Assembly (NCBI RefSeq): GCF_032854445.1
Contig: NC_088297.1
Span: forward strand, 23,697,127 to 23,761,126
Length of the DNA stretch: 64,000 nt
From: Liolophura sinensis
Lineage: Eukaryota; Mollusca; Polyplacophora; Chitonida; Chitonidae
Direction: 5' to 3'
Shown: positions 13,901-28,900 of the stretch, one piece after another
Numbering within the stretch: position 1 is the first letter of the stretch
Layout: each line of letters opens with the position of its first letter
Position numbers and translations under genes: made by a program
Notes under the pieces: model-generated
The model's database searches: none
What the model was told of the DNA's origin: nothing
What the model saw: the letters and a program-made list of their open reading frames with translations, nothing else

Positions 13901-16900
13901 AAGTATGCTCATATTTTTATAATGAAAGGTATTTCATGTCCAAACAAGTAAGAATTTGTTTGAGACATACTTGGTTCGGATTGTCTTCTTCAAAACGTAG
14001 CTACGCTCTGTACAGCCCGAAAGGCTACTATCGTTCCAAAAGGATTTGAACGGTAGTAGCTCAGTGGTGTCTGTTGTGCAGTCCTGCTACGAAAGGACGG
14101 ATTGTGGCCATATGATTCAAACAACGCGACCGATAATTATACAAGTATCGCATACATTTGTAACGACTGTAGCTAAATGGTGTCTAAAAATACAACCGGT
14201 ACTGATACTGGAACGTTTGTATCTAAATAGTGTTAAGAAAAAAGCTAGTTTGGGGCATAGTGGGACGTTTGTAGCTAAATGGTGTCAAGAAAGTAGCTGG
14301 TTTTGGGCGTAGTGGAACGTTCGTAGCTAAATGGTACTGATACTGGAACGTTTGTATCTAAATGGTGTCAAGAAAGTAGTAGCTTTGGGAATAGTCGAAT
14401 ATTTGCAGTTAAATGGTGCCAAGAAATGCTGTCAAGAAAGTTGTTAGTTTTGGGCATAGTGGAACGTTTATAGTTAAATGATGTCAAGGAAGTAGCTAGC
14501 TTTGGGTATAGTGGAAGGTTTGTAGCTACATGGTGTCAAGAAAATAGCTAGTTTTGGGCATAGTGAAACGTTTGTAGCTAAATGGTGTCTAGAAAGTAGC
14601 TAGCTCAGGGCATAGTGGAACGTTTGTAGCTAAATGATGACAAGAAAGTAGCTAGTTTTGGGAATAGTGGAAGTTTTGTAGCTAAATGATGTCAAGAAAG
14701 GAGCTAGTTTTGGGTATAGTGAAACGTTTGTATCTAAATGGTGTCTAGAAAGTAGCTGGCTTTGGGCATAGTGGAACGTTTGTAGCTAAATGGTGTAAGG
14801 AAAGTCGCTCGTTATGGGCATAGTGGAATGTTTGTAGCTAAATGGTGTCAAGAAAGAAGCATGTTTAAGTAAATCGTAGAAAATCGGGTGTCGTGGAGAA
14901 CAAAAATACGCTATTGTAGAGAACCTATACGATATGGTAGAGAACAAGTACGGTATCCTAAAGGACAGCAGCGACTAAGGCATTCCTGAGTATATACATG
15001 TAGTGTGTACCTGCGAACTTGACGTGGATTTTGCTCTCTGGCTTGAAGATCTGGACATACTGAGGACAATTAGGGGCAAAGTCCTTCACCGCCCAGGATC
15101 GTAGGATGGTATGCTGATCCTACAACATAAAAACAGGATGATGTGATAGTCCTATACTACATGAAAACAGGATGATGTGATAGCCCTATACTACATGAAA
15201 ACAGGGTGATGTGATAGTCCTACAACATGAAAACAAAAAGATTGTTTGCTGATCCTACAACATCAAAAACAAGAGGATGCGATAGTCCTATACTACATGA
15301 AAACAGGAGGATGTGCTGATCCTACAACATCAAAAACAGGATGATGTGATAGTCCTATACTACATGAAAACAGGATAATGTGCTGATCCTACAACATCAA
15401 AAACAAGAGGATGCGATAGTCCTATACTACATGAAAACAGGATGATGTGCTGATCCTACAACATCAAAAACAGGATGATGTGATAGTCCTATACTACATG
15501 AAAACAGGATGATGTGCTGATCCTACAACATCAAAAACAAGAGGATGCGATAGTCCTATACTACATGAAAACAGGAGGATGTGCTGATCCTACAACATCA
15601 AAAACAGGATGATGTGATAGTCCTATACTACATGAAAACAGGATAATGTGCTGATCCTACAACATCAAAAACAGGATGATGTGATAGTCCTATACTACAT
15701 GAAAACAGGATAATGTGCTGATCCTACAACATCAAAAACAAGAGGATGTGATAGTCCTATACTACATGAAAACAGGATAATGTGCTGATCCTACAACATC
15801 AAAAACAAGAGGATGTGATAGTCCTATACTACATGAAAACAGGAGGATGTGCTGATCCTACAACATCAAAAACAAGAGGATGCGATAGTCCTATACTACA
15901 TGAAAACAGGATAATGTGCTGATCCTACAACATCAAAAACAAGAGGATGTGATAGTCCTATACTACATGAAAACAGGATGATGTGCTGATCCTACAACAT
16001 CAAAAACAAGAGGATGCGATAGTCCTATACTACATGAAAACAGGATAATGTGCTGATCCTACAACATCAAAAACAAGAGGATGCGATAGTCCTATACTAC
16101 ATGAAAACAGGAGGATGTGCTGATCCTACAACATCAAAAACAAGAGGATGCGATAGTCCTATACTACATGAAAACAGGATAATGTGCTGATCCTACAACA
16201 TCAAAAACAAGAGGATGTGATAGTCCTATACTACATGAAAACAGGATGATGTGCTGATCCTACAACATCAAAAACAGGATGATGTGATAGTCCTATACTA
16301 CATGAAAACAGGAGGATGTGCTGATTCTACAACATCAAAAACAGGATGATGTGATAGTCCTATACTACATGAAAACAGGATGATGTGCTGATCCTACAAC
16401 ATCAAAAACAAGAGGATGCGATAGTCCTATACTACACGAAAACAGGATGATGTGCTGATCCTACAACATGAAAACAAGATTGTGTGGTGAGACTATACCA
16501 TAAAAACAGGATGATGTGATAGTCCAATACTACATGAGAACAGGATGATGTGATAGTCCTATACTACATGAAAACAGGATGATGTGATAGCCCTATACTA
16601 CACGAAAACAGCATGATGTGATAGCCCTATACTACATGAAAACAGGATGATGTGATAGCCCTATACTACCTGAAAACAGGATGATGTGATAGTCCTATAC
16701 TACCTAGAAGTAAGAGGATATGATAGTCCTATACTACAAGAGAACAGGGTGATGTGATAGTCCTACAACATGAAAACAGGGTGATGTGATAGTCCTACAA
16801 CATGAAAACAGGATGATGTGATAGTCCTATACTACCTGAAAACAGGATGATGTGATAGTCCTATACTACCTAGAAGTAAGAGGATATGATAGTCCTATAC

Positions 16901-19900
16901 TACAAGAGAACAGGGTGATGTGATAGTCCTACAACATGAAAACAAGATTGTGAGCTGATCCTACATCATGAAAACAAGAGAAGGTGATAGTCCTATCCTA
17001 CATGAAAACAGGATAATTTAATAGTTCTACAACATGAAAAAAGGATGGTATGATAATCCTACGACACGAAAACAGGATAATGTGATGATCCTACAACATG
17101 AAACAAGAGAAGGTGATGACCCTACAACATGAAAACAGGATGGTCCTACAGCATGAAAACAGGCTGATATGATGGCCCTACAACATAAAAAAAACATAAT
17201 GGTGCTACAACATGAAAACAGGCTGATATGATTGTCCTACAACATAAAAACATAATAGTCCTACAACATGAAAACAGGCAGATATGATGGTCCTACAACA
17301 TGAAAACAGGATAACCAGATGACCCTACATCATGCAAACAGGATCATAAGATGATCCTACAACATGAAAACATAATGGTGCTACAACATGAAAACAGGCT
17401 GATATGATGGTCCTACAACATAAAAACAGGCTGATATGATGGTCCACATGAAAACAGGCTGATATGATGGTCCTACAACATAAAAACAGGCAGATATAAT
17501 GTTCCTACAACATGGAAACAGGCTGATATGATGGTCCTACAACATGAAAACAGGCTGATATGATGGTCCTACAACATGAAAACTTAATGGTGCTACAACT
17601 TAAAAAACAGCTGAAATGATGGACCTACAACAAAAAAAACAGGCTGATATGATGGTCCTACAACATGAAAACATAATAGTCCTACAACTTGAAAACAAGA
17701 TAATAAGATGGTCCCGCAACATGAAAGCAGGATGTGATGGTTCCTACAACAATAAAACAGAATGATGTGATGGTCCTATAACAATAAAACAGGATGATGT
17801 GATGAGTCTACAACAATAAAACACAGTGATGTAATGTTACTACAACAATAAAACAGAGTGATGTGATGAGCCTACAACATGGAAAACAGAGTGATGTGAT
17901 GGTCCTACAACATTAAAACAGAGTGATGTGATGGTCCTACAACAATAAAACACAGTGATTGTGATGGTCCTACAACAATAAAACAGAGTGATGTGATGAG
18001 CCTATAACAATAAAACAGAGTGATGTGATGAGCCTATAACAATAAAACAGAGTGATGTGATGAGCCTACAACAATAAAACAGAGTGATGTGATGGTCCTA
18101 CAACATTAAAACAGAGTGATGTGATGGTCCTACAACATTAAAACAGAGTGATGTGATGAGCCTATAACAATAAAACAGTGATGTGATGGTCCTACAACAT
18201 TAAAACAGAGTGATGTGATGGTCCTACAACAATAAAACAGTGATGTGATGGTCCTACAACATTAAAACAGAGTGATGTGATGGTCCTACAACATTAAAAC
18301 AGAGTGATGTGATCGTCCTACAACATTAAAACAGAGTGATGTGATGAGCCTATAACAATAAAACAGAGTGATGTGATGGTCCTACAACATTAAAACAGAG
18401 TGATGTGATGGTCCTACAACAATAAAACAGTGATGTGATGAGCCTACACCAATAAAACACAGTGATGTGATGAGCCTATAACAACAAAACAAGAGTGATG
18501 TGATGAGCCTACAACAACAAAACAAGAGTGATGTGATGAGCCTACAACAATAAAACAGTGATGTGATGGTCCTACAACAATAAAACAGAGTGATGTGATG
18601 GTCCTACAACAATAAAACAGAATGATGTGATGGTCCTACAACAACAAAACAGAGTGATGTGATGAGCCTACAACAATAAAACAGAATGATGTGATGGTCC
18701 TACAGCAATAAAACAGAATGATGTGATGGTCCTACAACAACAAAACAGAGTGATGTGATGGTCCTACAACAACAAAACAGAGTGATGTGATGGTCCTACA
18801 ACAATAAAACAATGATGTGATGGTCCTACAACAATAAAACAAAGTGATGTGATGGTCCTACAACATTAAAACAGAGTGATGTGATGGTCCTACAACATTA
18901 AAACAGAGTGATGTGATGAGCCTACAACAATACAACAATAAAACAGAGTGATGTGATGAGCCTACAACAATAAAACACAGTGATGTAATGTTACTACAAC
19001 AATAAAACAGAATGATGTGATGAGCCTACAACATTAAAACAGAGTGATGTAATGGTCCTATAACATGAAGCAGGATGGAATTATTATCCTGTAACATCGA
19101 GTCAGAACTGTCAAAATTTCCTAACTATTTCTTTTATAAACATAAAGTGAATAATTCATCTTTAAATTGAACAATGTTAACAATGTTACTTTGCTAAATT
19201 AACTCACAGTTTAATTACATACTTGTTACATACTTGTTACCAAACGTGTTATCTTATTGTTAAGATAAGGTATGGATATAGATGTGAAAGATCAGCGACA
19301 ATTTTATCAAGAGATAGTTCGTATCCATTATTATGGCAAATCAGCTGAAAGAAAAAGACACACTTACTGCAGCATCTTTGTCCACATTTGTTCTGTTTCC
19401 CAAAATAAAACACGCCTCAGAGACTTGGATTCTGCAAAGTAACGATTAAACTGAAGAAAAACAGAAAAAGCCAGTTCTTTAGCTTTACCAGTTTTACCAG
19501 TTCAAAAATCTCCGTCATTTCCAGAGCGAAGGAAACAATGTCGCAATTTTTTACATTATACCACAATCTATCATCACGTAATGGCAACAACCCATGAGAG
19601 CGTAATGTCAACAACCCATGTTCACGTAATGTCAACAAAACATGACCACGTAATGTAAACAACCCATAACCCCGTAATGTCAGAATCGGATTTCCATACC
19701 GTAGTTCATTTGCGACGAAGAATTTAAATTTGCATTCACTTTCGATACATCCCTCAGATTTTCTTACACTAGATATACATGCACAGCTGAAAACAACGCG
19801 CTTACAAATATACAGTAATGATTCGTCACCCCAAATAGCAGTTTGTCACTCCTGATATCTGTTCACATATGGCGAAGAGCTTAGTAGGTTATCCTCTCCA

Positions 19901-22900
19901 AGAAATGTATCAACCATACAGTGAGGAAATACTCTGCTGCGAATATGACCGAGAATATGGTGTGATCTGATCTGTGAACATATCGATCGTCACTATTCGA
20001 ACCAAAATAGGACAACATCAGTTTCATACAATCTGTCCCCTTCTAATAACAGCGAACCTCAGTTCACAAACAGTTTCTTTTTGCTGAATATTACTAAAGT
20101 CGGTACCACAATTGCACCGTGTGGGACGGATAGGCTCTGCCTGTAGGCCCCTACAACCTACAGATCGTCATGAGTTTCGCCCGGGCTCTGCCCGGTTTCC
20201 TCTCACCATAATGATAGCCGATGTTGTATAAGTGATGTATTCCTGGGTACGGCGTAAAACGCCAATCAAATAAATAAATATATGACCCTACAACGGTCTT
20301 ACCTACAACGTGAGAGATCGGCGTCTTTCAGCGCGGACCCCCGTATGTACATGACCCTGTTGACCCATTTGGGGTCCCTCAGGATGGTCTGCATGGTGAG
20401 GTCCAGTTCGCTGGGGGGAGAGCAACACTACCATGTGATCCTGGCAACAAGGAGAAGAGCGCAGTCTTTCTTATTATATTACTTTACATTTGAAGCTAAT
20501 CCAGAAACAATGTCAATAGAATAGTCAACTCTGGAATATGGACTATATTAAAACAAAAAAAAATTACCAATGACCAACAATAACAACATCGTACAGAGCT
20601 GGTATTTGCAGCCAAAAACATTGTAGGGAACATCGGCTCTGTAGCATACAGACAGACAGACACATATAAAATTGTTGGCGTTCCAATCATTACAATGATT
20701 CACGCCAAAACAAGACAAACAAGACAAACAAGACAACAATATGAGTCATCATGAATTTTTTATCTCATACGATGGAGATCATTTTTTTTGTTTTTTGAGG
20801 TGAAGGAAACCTGGCTATTGCATCACATACGGGTATCTGACAAATCTCCTGATCGAAAGCTGTAGCCGAACCAGCTTTAGCTGGATGGTGTCTGCCATCC
20901 CACTGGTCAGTGGGCAACCGAACTTTAGCTGGATTGTGTCTGCCATCCCGCTGGTCAGTAGGACGACCGAACTTTAGCTGGATTGTGTCTGCCATCCCGC
21001 TGGTCAGTAGGACGACCGAACTTTAGCTGGATTGTGTCTGCCATCCCGCTGGTCAGTAGGACGACCGAGCTTTAGCTGGATTGTGTCTGCCATTCCACTG
21101 GTCAGTGAGCAACCGAACTTTAGCTGGATTGTGTCTGCCATCCCACTCGTCAGTAGGACGACCGAACTTAAGCTGGATTGTGTCTGCCATCCCACTGGTC
21201 ACTGGGACGACCGAGCTTTAGCTGGATTGTGTCTGCCATTCCACTGGTAAGTGGGACGACCGAACTTTAGCTGGATGGCTTCCGACAGGAGCCAGACAAA
21301 AGATTATAAATAACGCTGTATTTAAGTTGATGAGCTCATGTTAATGTCCAATTCGGGAACATTCCTCTCCGGCCGTATGTTGGAAGGTGCGACAGCAACC
21401 AGCGAATGGTCGTTGGTTTCACCCTCGGGTTCTGCCCGGTTTCCTTCCAGCATAATACTGGCCACCGTCGTAAACGTGGAATATTCTTGAGTGCAGCGTA
21501 AACACCGATCAAATAAATAAAAAAATAAAACTGGAGACCAAGAAACATGCATTGTCCAGAAACTGTCGGAATATCGCTTAGGCCGAATGACAGATTCTAG
21601 GCTAAACTTGATTCAGTGGAATGGACAACGGGTCAAGGGCTGTTTCATTTATTGACGGACTCTTTTTTTCGTGTGACTCAGTACACCAGACCGGAGACTA
21701 AAAGCCCAAGTAAGGAGCTACACGTACAAAGATTCCAATTTTGTAACGATGTTATTTTGTCTTTTCAATCATATTATCTGATTTTACGGTAACGGATTAG
21801 TTTAAAAACAAAAGTAACAACTATCAGTAAATTTGCAATGTCAAATTAGCCCTCACTGATGAACTACTAACCTTCAAACTGAGATCATTTAGTTCAGCAT
21901 ATGAACTATTTTCACCAATCACACTATTGTTTAATTGGTATAAACTTGTCATCACCATACCTCTAGTTTTGGATGAGCGTAGAACTCATTGAGGAAGTCC
22001 ATGAGCGTATCGGCGGAGAGCGTGCTGGTACAGACGACAACGTGTTTAGTGCGTGACGCCCTGTGCTGACTGAAAGTCCCGCCCTCCTTCTGACGCTCAA
22101 TCCAAGTGGACGCTATAATCTCTAACTGAAATGCATACACGCATTAAATAAACTTTGGAGGAGATTTAAGTCTCTGCATGACACACAATGTAAAATATAA
22201 TCCTCAAATAAATCAGCCAGAGAAAAATACTATTTCATAAACACTAATAAAGGTAACAATAATTTTGAAACACACAAACATCATGGAAGAAGATCATTCA
22301 CAAATTTAGGAAACGAACATTGAAAACTTCTTAAAGAGAAATAAATACTATCAAAATTTGATATTTAAACAGAAATGAACCCTTTAAGAAAAATAAGAAT
22401 TGTTAAACCTAAGCCATGAAGCCAGTGTATAATGCCTACATGTAGACCTATAGTCGATTACTATAATTGGCGATGTTGCTACTTTCCCCCATTTCCTGGC
22501 TAAAAACAAAACACCAACCTGTCTGGGAACGAAAGCAAAAGCTGCACAGATCATGAGCATCATAAAAAGCTGCCCCAGCCAGATGTCAGGTGAGATGTCC
22601 CCATACCCCACGGTGGAGAAGGTGACGATAACAAACCAGACCGACTCAAAAAGCGACAGCCGCTCCAGCTGACTGGCCCGCTGGATGTGCTGGATACCAC
22701 ACACGCTGTAAACAAGAGAAGTACAAAGGTACATATGAGGTAAACAGTAATAGCACTGTTTACTGCACACACGCTGTATTACAGAAATAGCACTTAATAC
22801 CACAAGGACTGTAAACAGAAGTAGCATTGAATACCACACGCGCTGTAAACAGAAAAAGGACTGAATACCACATGCACTTTAAAAAGAAATAACACTGAAT

Positions 22901-25900
22901 ACCACACACGGTGTAAACAGATAAAACGTATAATACCCACACACGCTCTCGAAAGCACAATGGAACAATTATAGCAACATCGAATACCATACACGCCGTA
23001 AACAGAAATATCAATGAATACCACACACGCTGTATCAGAAACAGTAGAAAGGTACACTGTATACCACACACACTGTAAACACTGAAAGCAGAAAGATACA
23101 CCAAATACCACACACGCTGTAAACAGAAAGAGCACTGAATACCATACATGCTGTAAACAGAAATATCAATGAATACCACACACGCTGTATCAGAAACAGT
23201 AGAAAGGTACACTGTATACCACACACACTGTAAACACGGAAAGCAGAAAGTTACACCAAATACCACACACGCTGTAAACAGAAACAGCACTGAATGACAC
23301 GCACGCTGAAAACAGAAATAGCACTGAATACCACACACGCTGTAAACAAAACAGCACTGAATGCCACACATGCTGTAAACAGAAACCGTAGAAAGGTACA
23401 CTTTATACCACACACACAGTAAACACTGAAAGCAGAAAGTTACACTGAATATCACACACGCGCTAAACAGACAAGGTAGAAAGTACAATGTACACCACAA
23501 CACAGCAGATTGCTACGGTACGTAATATAATTAAGACGTACAGTGCGGAGAGAACAACCAGAGCAGCGACGACAGCGTAATGGCTGGTAAATGGTCATAT
23601 GTAACCGGTGAAATAGGGTCTCATGTCAATTTCCCCGAATTAGGGTTTAATTCTAACTGTCCGTGTAAATGCATAAATTGTAGCAAATTACACGCGCAAT
23701 AGTACCATTACTTAAGCAGAATTAGGTAAAACAAATGCAGTGATGTTAACTGCAATTTATTGGATGTCACTGATCTAGAATTATTCAAAATACCTGGTGG
23801 TCATCACATTTAACACACAGTACCATTAAAACAATGCAGAGGGACCAGGTCTAGGAGATGCTCAGTCCACAAGCACAATCCTGGTGTATGCAAGAATACA
23901 ATGTAATTAAGACGTACAGCAAACAGAGAAAAAGCAGAGCAGCAACATTAGTGTGACAGCCGGCAAATGGTCACACGTAACCGGCGAAATACGGCCACTT
24001 GTCGATTTACCTCAGACGCTGTAAATGTAATTACTGACTTACGTGGTAATGATGAGGCAGACCAGGGTAGCTGTTAAAATCAACATCTGCTGGTACATCG
24101 TCACCGCGATACACTGAAACCTCTGCTTTGTGAGGTGAAGGTCGTGCTGCAGTTAAAATGGATTCAACAGAATTTGAAGCGTTTTGTCAACAAATACCCC
24201 AAACGTTTGTCATCGTTTTGCAGTTATAATTTGGAATATATTTACCTGTTGGAAAACACCCTTTCTCTTCTAGATCTCTACGCAAACCAATTTTTAATGC
24301 ACATAGGTTTTGCAAAGTAAAACTGTTGATTTGCAAGCAAGATTTAGCATTTGTAAAAATGGTTATTCTTAAAAACAAAACATCATTCTCGCCTAGAGAA
24401 CAGGGCTTGGTTGTTCAAAACTCGTTTCAGACTTAATACTAGATTTAACTTTAAGTCAAATCTTCAATTTTGTACTTCATGTCAAAAATGTGTAACATTA
24501 TATTATGAATGAAACTGCTGCTGTTTGACTTTGGAGAACTGCATTGGTTGTTGGCTTTGACTAAAGAATTAAATATAAAGTACGACTTAATACCAGTATT
24601 AGCTAATACACTTTCCAACAACTGAGCGCTAGCATCAGCGTCCAGGTGTATGTCTTGCCTTCATCTCTATTAAACCAATGGCCACTTTCGTCCAATATAT
24701 AAACGTTTACGACATCTATAATAAGAAAAATAAACAAGTAAAACAAAAGCAGATGAATAGTAATAACTCACAAATAGACTCTCGAGAGCCTCTTTGGCAA
24801 GCCAGATGTTGAGGAAGGTGGGGACGTACAGGTTCCGCAATGGCCACCAGCAGACCTGGATAAATTGTAACACAGATTCTAATCAGATAACGAAACCTAT
24901 GATTGTATAATCTTACATTAAGGGCCCTATGATTGTATAATCTTACATTAAGGGTCCTATGATTGTATAATCTTCCATTAAGGGCCTTATGATTGTATAA
25001 TCTTACATTAAGGGCGACCAGGTTAACGGTTGAAATGGGAGAATTAAATTCCCAGTGACACCTGCATTTACGGTCAGCCTGCGTGGCAAAAATCGAGGGT
25101 ATTTGTCACGAATCTTGGAGTGATCTACCGATGAATCGTGGATGATCTTTGCGAACCGTGATGAAGCTGAAGATATCGCCAGCGCTTCGCGGTGTTGTAG
25201 GAGTGGTCGAAGGTGGTTCTTACAGGTACAAAAACCAGCTGCGATCAGTTACAATTAATGGCGATCAGCTACGATCGACAAATTCTGACGAATCCTGATC
25301 ATTAGGGTTTGTGCAAGCATCATAAACCATCTTCATTAATCGTATGCGCAAGGTCATTATGATTTTATGCTATCAGGTGACTACCGTCGATAAGCTGTCC
25401 GGCATACCAGTCGACGGGTCATTTGAGGTGTGACTGCAAACAATTTTTTGGGTTTCAATCTACGTAAATGGAATCCTTGAAGAATCTGAGAAAACCAGCT
25501 GTGACTGATTATACGAGCAAAACATCGCGAAGAGTCGTCGAATTCACAAAGGTAGTCATATCTCTGCTGTGACTTATCCTCGCATAGATTTGGTCTATGC
25601 AGATCTGAATTCACAGCAAGATGCTTTACTTTCCAATGTATGTTTCTTTGGTTTATTGGTGTTTCACGCCGTACTCAAGAATGTGTCACTTGTATGAAAG
25701 GGCTCATGTTTAGGGGTAGAGGTAGTCTCGCAGAATCTCGTCTGTATCCCGTTACTTGGCAACCAGCAGACAATCTTGTAGCGGAACCATTAAACAAAGT
25801 TTGAAATACCCAACTACAAACGGCAGTTCAAAACTAGGGTGAGGGGAATTGTGACCCTGTATATGTGAACTTTCGTACAATGGAGCATTGGAAAACATAC

Positions 25901-28900
25901 GAGCACATGCATGTAATTCTCAAAAAGGTAATCAGAGTTCACGAAAGTCATATACGTGTCGTAACAACAGGACTGTCCGCTCGTTGTCAGTTAACGCCAG
26001 ATAGTACGAGGTTTTGCACGAGGAGACTGGAGATCAGATATTACAGTGAAATAGAACAAAGCGTTATTATACAGAGTGAGAACAGGTAAAGGAAAGCAAA
26101 TCCAAACTATTTCTTCACACGACCAGTGACATATGCATGGAAGAAGCAAATTGAGAAAAATAAACGAAATATAAGCGTCGAATACGACATCAGAATTCTA
26201 CTCGAAAACCACTGATGAATAATATGGTAAAATATCTCTCGATCATAAACTTACCACAGTTGTAAGAAAAAGTGTTTTTACAAGGTAATGGAGGCACAAG
26301 CTCAACGACCTTGAAAAAACATGTCAAGAAAACTAAAAAACGATAGCATTCAACGCCAATATCCCACGGCCAAATCCGGCGATTTACAAACTAAAATATC
26401 GAAAAAAGGAAAAAGTATGATTACAAAGATTACTTCTGATACACCTTCCATACAACAATAAAGCTTACAAAATAAGAGAGGTTCTAAAATATGGTTTACA
26501 TGGAAACTGGCTTACTGTAACGATCATGGGCACAGAGGATACTAACTCCAACACAAAGAAAGGCTCCACAATTTTCTCCATAGGACTCATCTGCGGAATA
26601 AATGACAAAAAATACACCCATTTATATGTACGACACTGAAGTGTTAGCTAAAATTGGATCTGTACACCTAGCTTTACTTTATATTTAAAAGACAAAGTAA
26701 TATGGATTCTCAGCGTAATGACTCAGGAGCCTCTCACCAATGCGGTCGCTGTGAGTTCAAGTCCAGCTCACGCTGGTTTCCTCTCCGGTCCTACGTGGAA
26801 AAGCCTGGCAGCAAACTGCGGATGGTCGTGGTTTCCCGGGCTCTGCCCGGTTTCCTCCCATCATCATGCAGGCCTCAGATAAGTGAAATATTCTTGAGTA
26901 CGGCGTAAAACACCAATGAAAGAAATAAATAAACATATAAATAAATGTATAAATAAATATATGGATCCTGGGGGCAACAACTTCTATTCATTCTGTACAA
27001 AGCATTTCGCGTGGAAGGCTAACACCGTGACTAAGCATGACGTCAAGCTCACGCACTGTGTTATCATGTACAATGAAACTCTGACTGTACAAAATACATT
27101 GAAGCAGATATGCATAAAGTTTACAGAACCCTTTCGCATAAACGCTCTCGTGTTTTACAAGTACAAATGTCTCGGAAGGCTGTAGTCATCCATAACCATT
27201 TTCGTCATTAAAGTATTGTGCTGTGTATTTTTATGTAATTGTACTGCCTTTTGTTGCGCTTTACATTACCATAGATGAGAAATATTTTGCTGTACATAAT
27301 TGCTTAAATTGCTGCCTAATTTCTTGTGATTGGCACTCTGTTACTTATCATACATGTTTGCGTAACTAATACATTTGAATGCATTCTATTAATTAGTCAG
27401 AGAGTCACCGCTGGAAGACTCTCGGTCTTTTGGGAGTCGATCAGCTTGGCTTGGCCAGACAAGTTTGTGTCACTATGTGATAAGTCTTGGCCACCACGTG
27501 GTTCTAATCCCTGGAACAGGTTAGGAGTTGTTTCTTTCCTTGTGAATCAGGAATAATCTGTATGATCCAGGAGCTGAATGCCAAAGTACATTCAAGCTTG
27601 GGAATAAAGCTGTTACTGATCATAAACAATTCCTCGGTGTTCCAGACTTTTAGAAACGCGATATTGTGCAACACAATATGTGGAGGAGAACCTGGGCCGA
27701 TCCAGGAACTTTCAGGTACATGAATCGAGGAATAAACTGCTGTATGAAGCATGACATCCATGAACCTCTGTACAAGGTCATGGGCAAGGTCATGTGAAGG
27801 ACAGACAAGAAAGATGTCACTGATCAGATTCAGCTGCCTGGTCAGTCAGAACATGTGAAATGGCTTCTATTTTCCCTGTAGACGATCGTCTCTACAGGCG
27901 TCAAGATCACACACAAAAAAGGGACACCAAAAGAAATTGTAAAGAGCCCAGAGAAAAGGCCGAACAGTACTCTATTTGTTACCCAAATCACGGAAACAGG
28001 CGTTTTTGTTTTAATTTATACATACACACGTTTTGGCAATCGCAAATTACATGCTTTGTTTGTTAAGATTCACGTTTGTCTATATAAGATAAGGTCTTTA
28101 TGTTAGCATGGCACATCGCGAACTGTTTTAAGTACGATCCATGCTTAAGGTACAACGGCTGCCTTGAGAGCACCAAAAAACCTGCGTTTTTCAGTACATT
28201 TACGTCCTGTCGTTGCTGGGCCATACCTTGTAGGTGACGTACACTGTGATGAGAGCCTTGATAAGTGTTACAGTTGACAGTCCCACTTCCAACACCCACA
28301 GGGGAAAGGGTCTGTGTACCCACAGCAACAAGTACCTGTGTAAAACATATACAATTGCTCCGTAAAGCACAATCACGCCACAGCTTATATCTGTGATAAT
28401 ATACTGGAATTTCGAAGTCAAGGTTAAAAAAGCGAATCTGTAAATAATGCGGCATGTGACAGGTGATGAATACAGGAGTAAGATGTGAAGAATATAAATA
28501 GCCACATATAGCATAGAGAACAAAAGCAGAGCAGCGACGACAGGATAACATTTGGCAAATGATGGCGCTATTGACAGTGAAATACGGCTTCTTCTCCATT
28601 TATCTTAGCAAGAATTTGATTACCACCGCTCATATGCTTAAAATGTAGGACATTGCAGAATTAGGTAAAGAAAATACAGTGATGTTAATCGCAATTTATT
28701 TGACGTCACTGGCCCAGAATTAAGATCGACAAAGACTGAGTGAGTGAGTGAGAGATTGAGTAATTGGTTGAATGATTGATTGACTGATTCGTTGGTGTTT
28801 AATGCTGTACTCGAGATTTTTTTCTGTATGTAGCGACGGTCTGGTTTCTGGTTGGAGGAACCCGGAGAAAACAGTGGAAGACAGTGTCGGTATAGTGACC

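Noticed and set aside
15120-19065. CRISPR array
   Set aside because: Units are contiguous, without unique spacers, and the setting is an intron of an animal gene.
20411-20412. Using the CCCCCCAG at the G-run as the real exon 11 acceptor, avoiding the frameshift
   Set aside because: The nine codons before it (DHMVVLLSP) match Slo2 and have their own acceptor at 20441; the shorter exon would join exon 10 out of frame.
22760-23503. 247-codon minus-strand frame, hydrophobic and Cys-rich
   Set aside because: This is the 35-bp array seeded by the exon 9 acceptor, with three frames open; not a protein.
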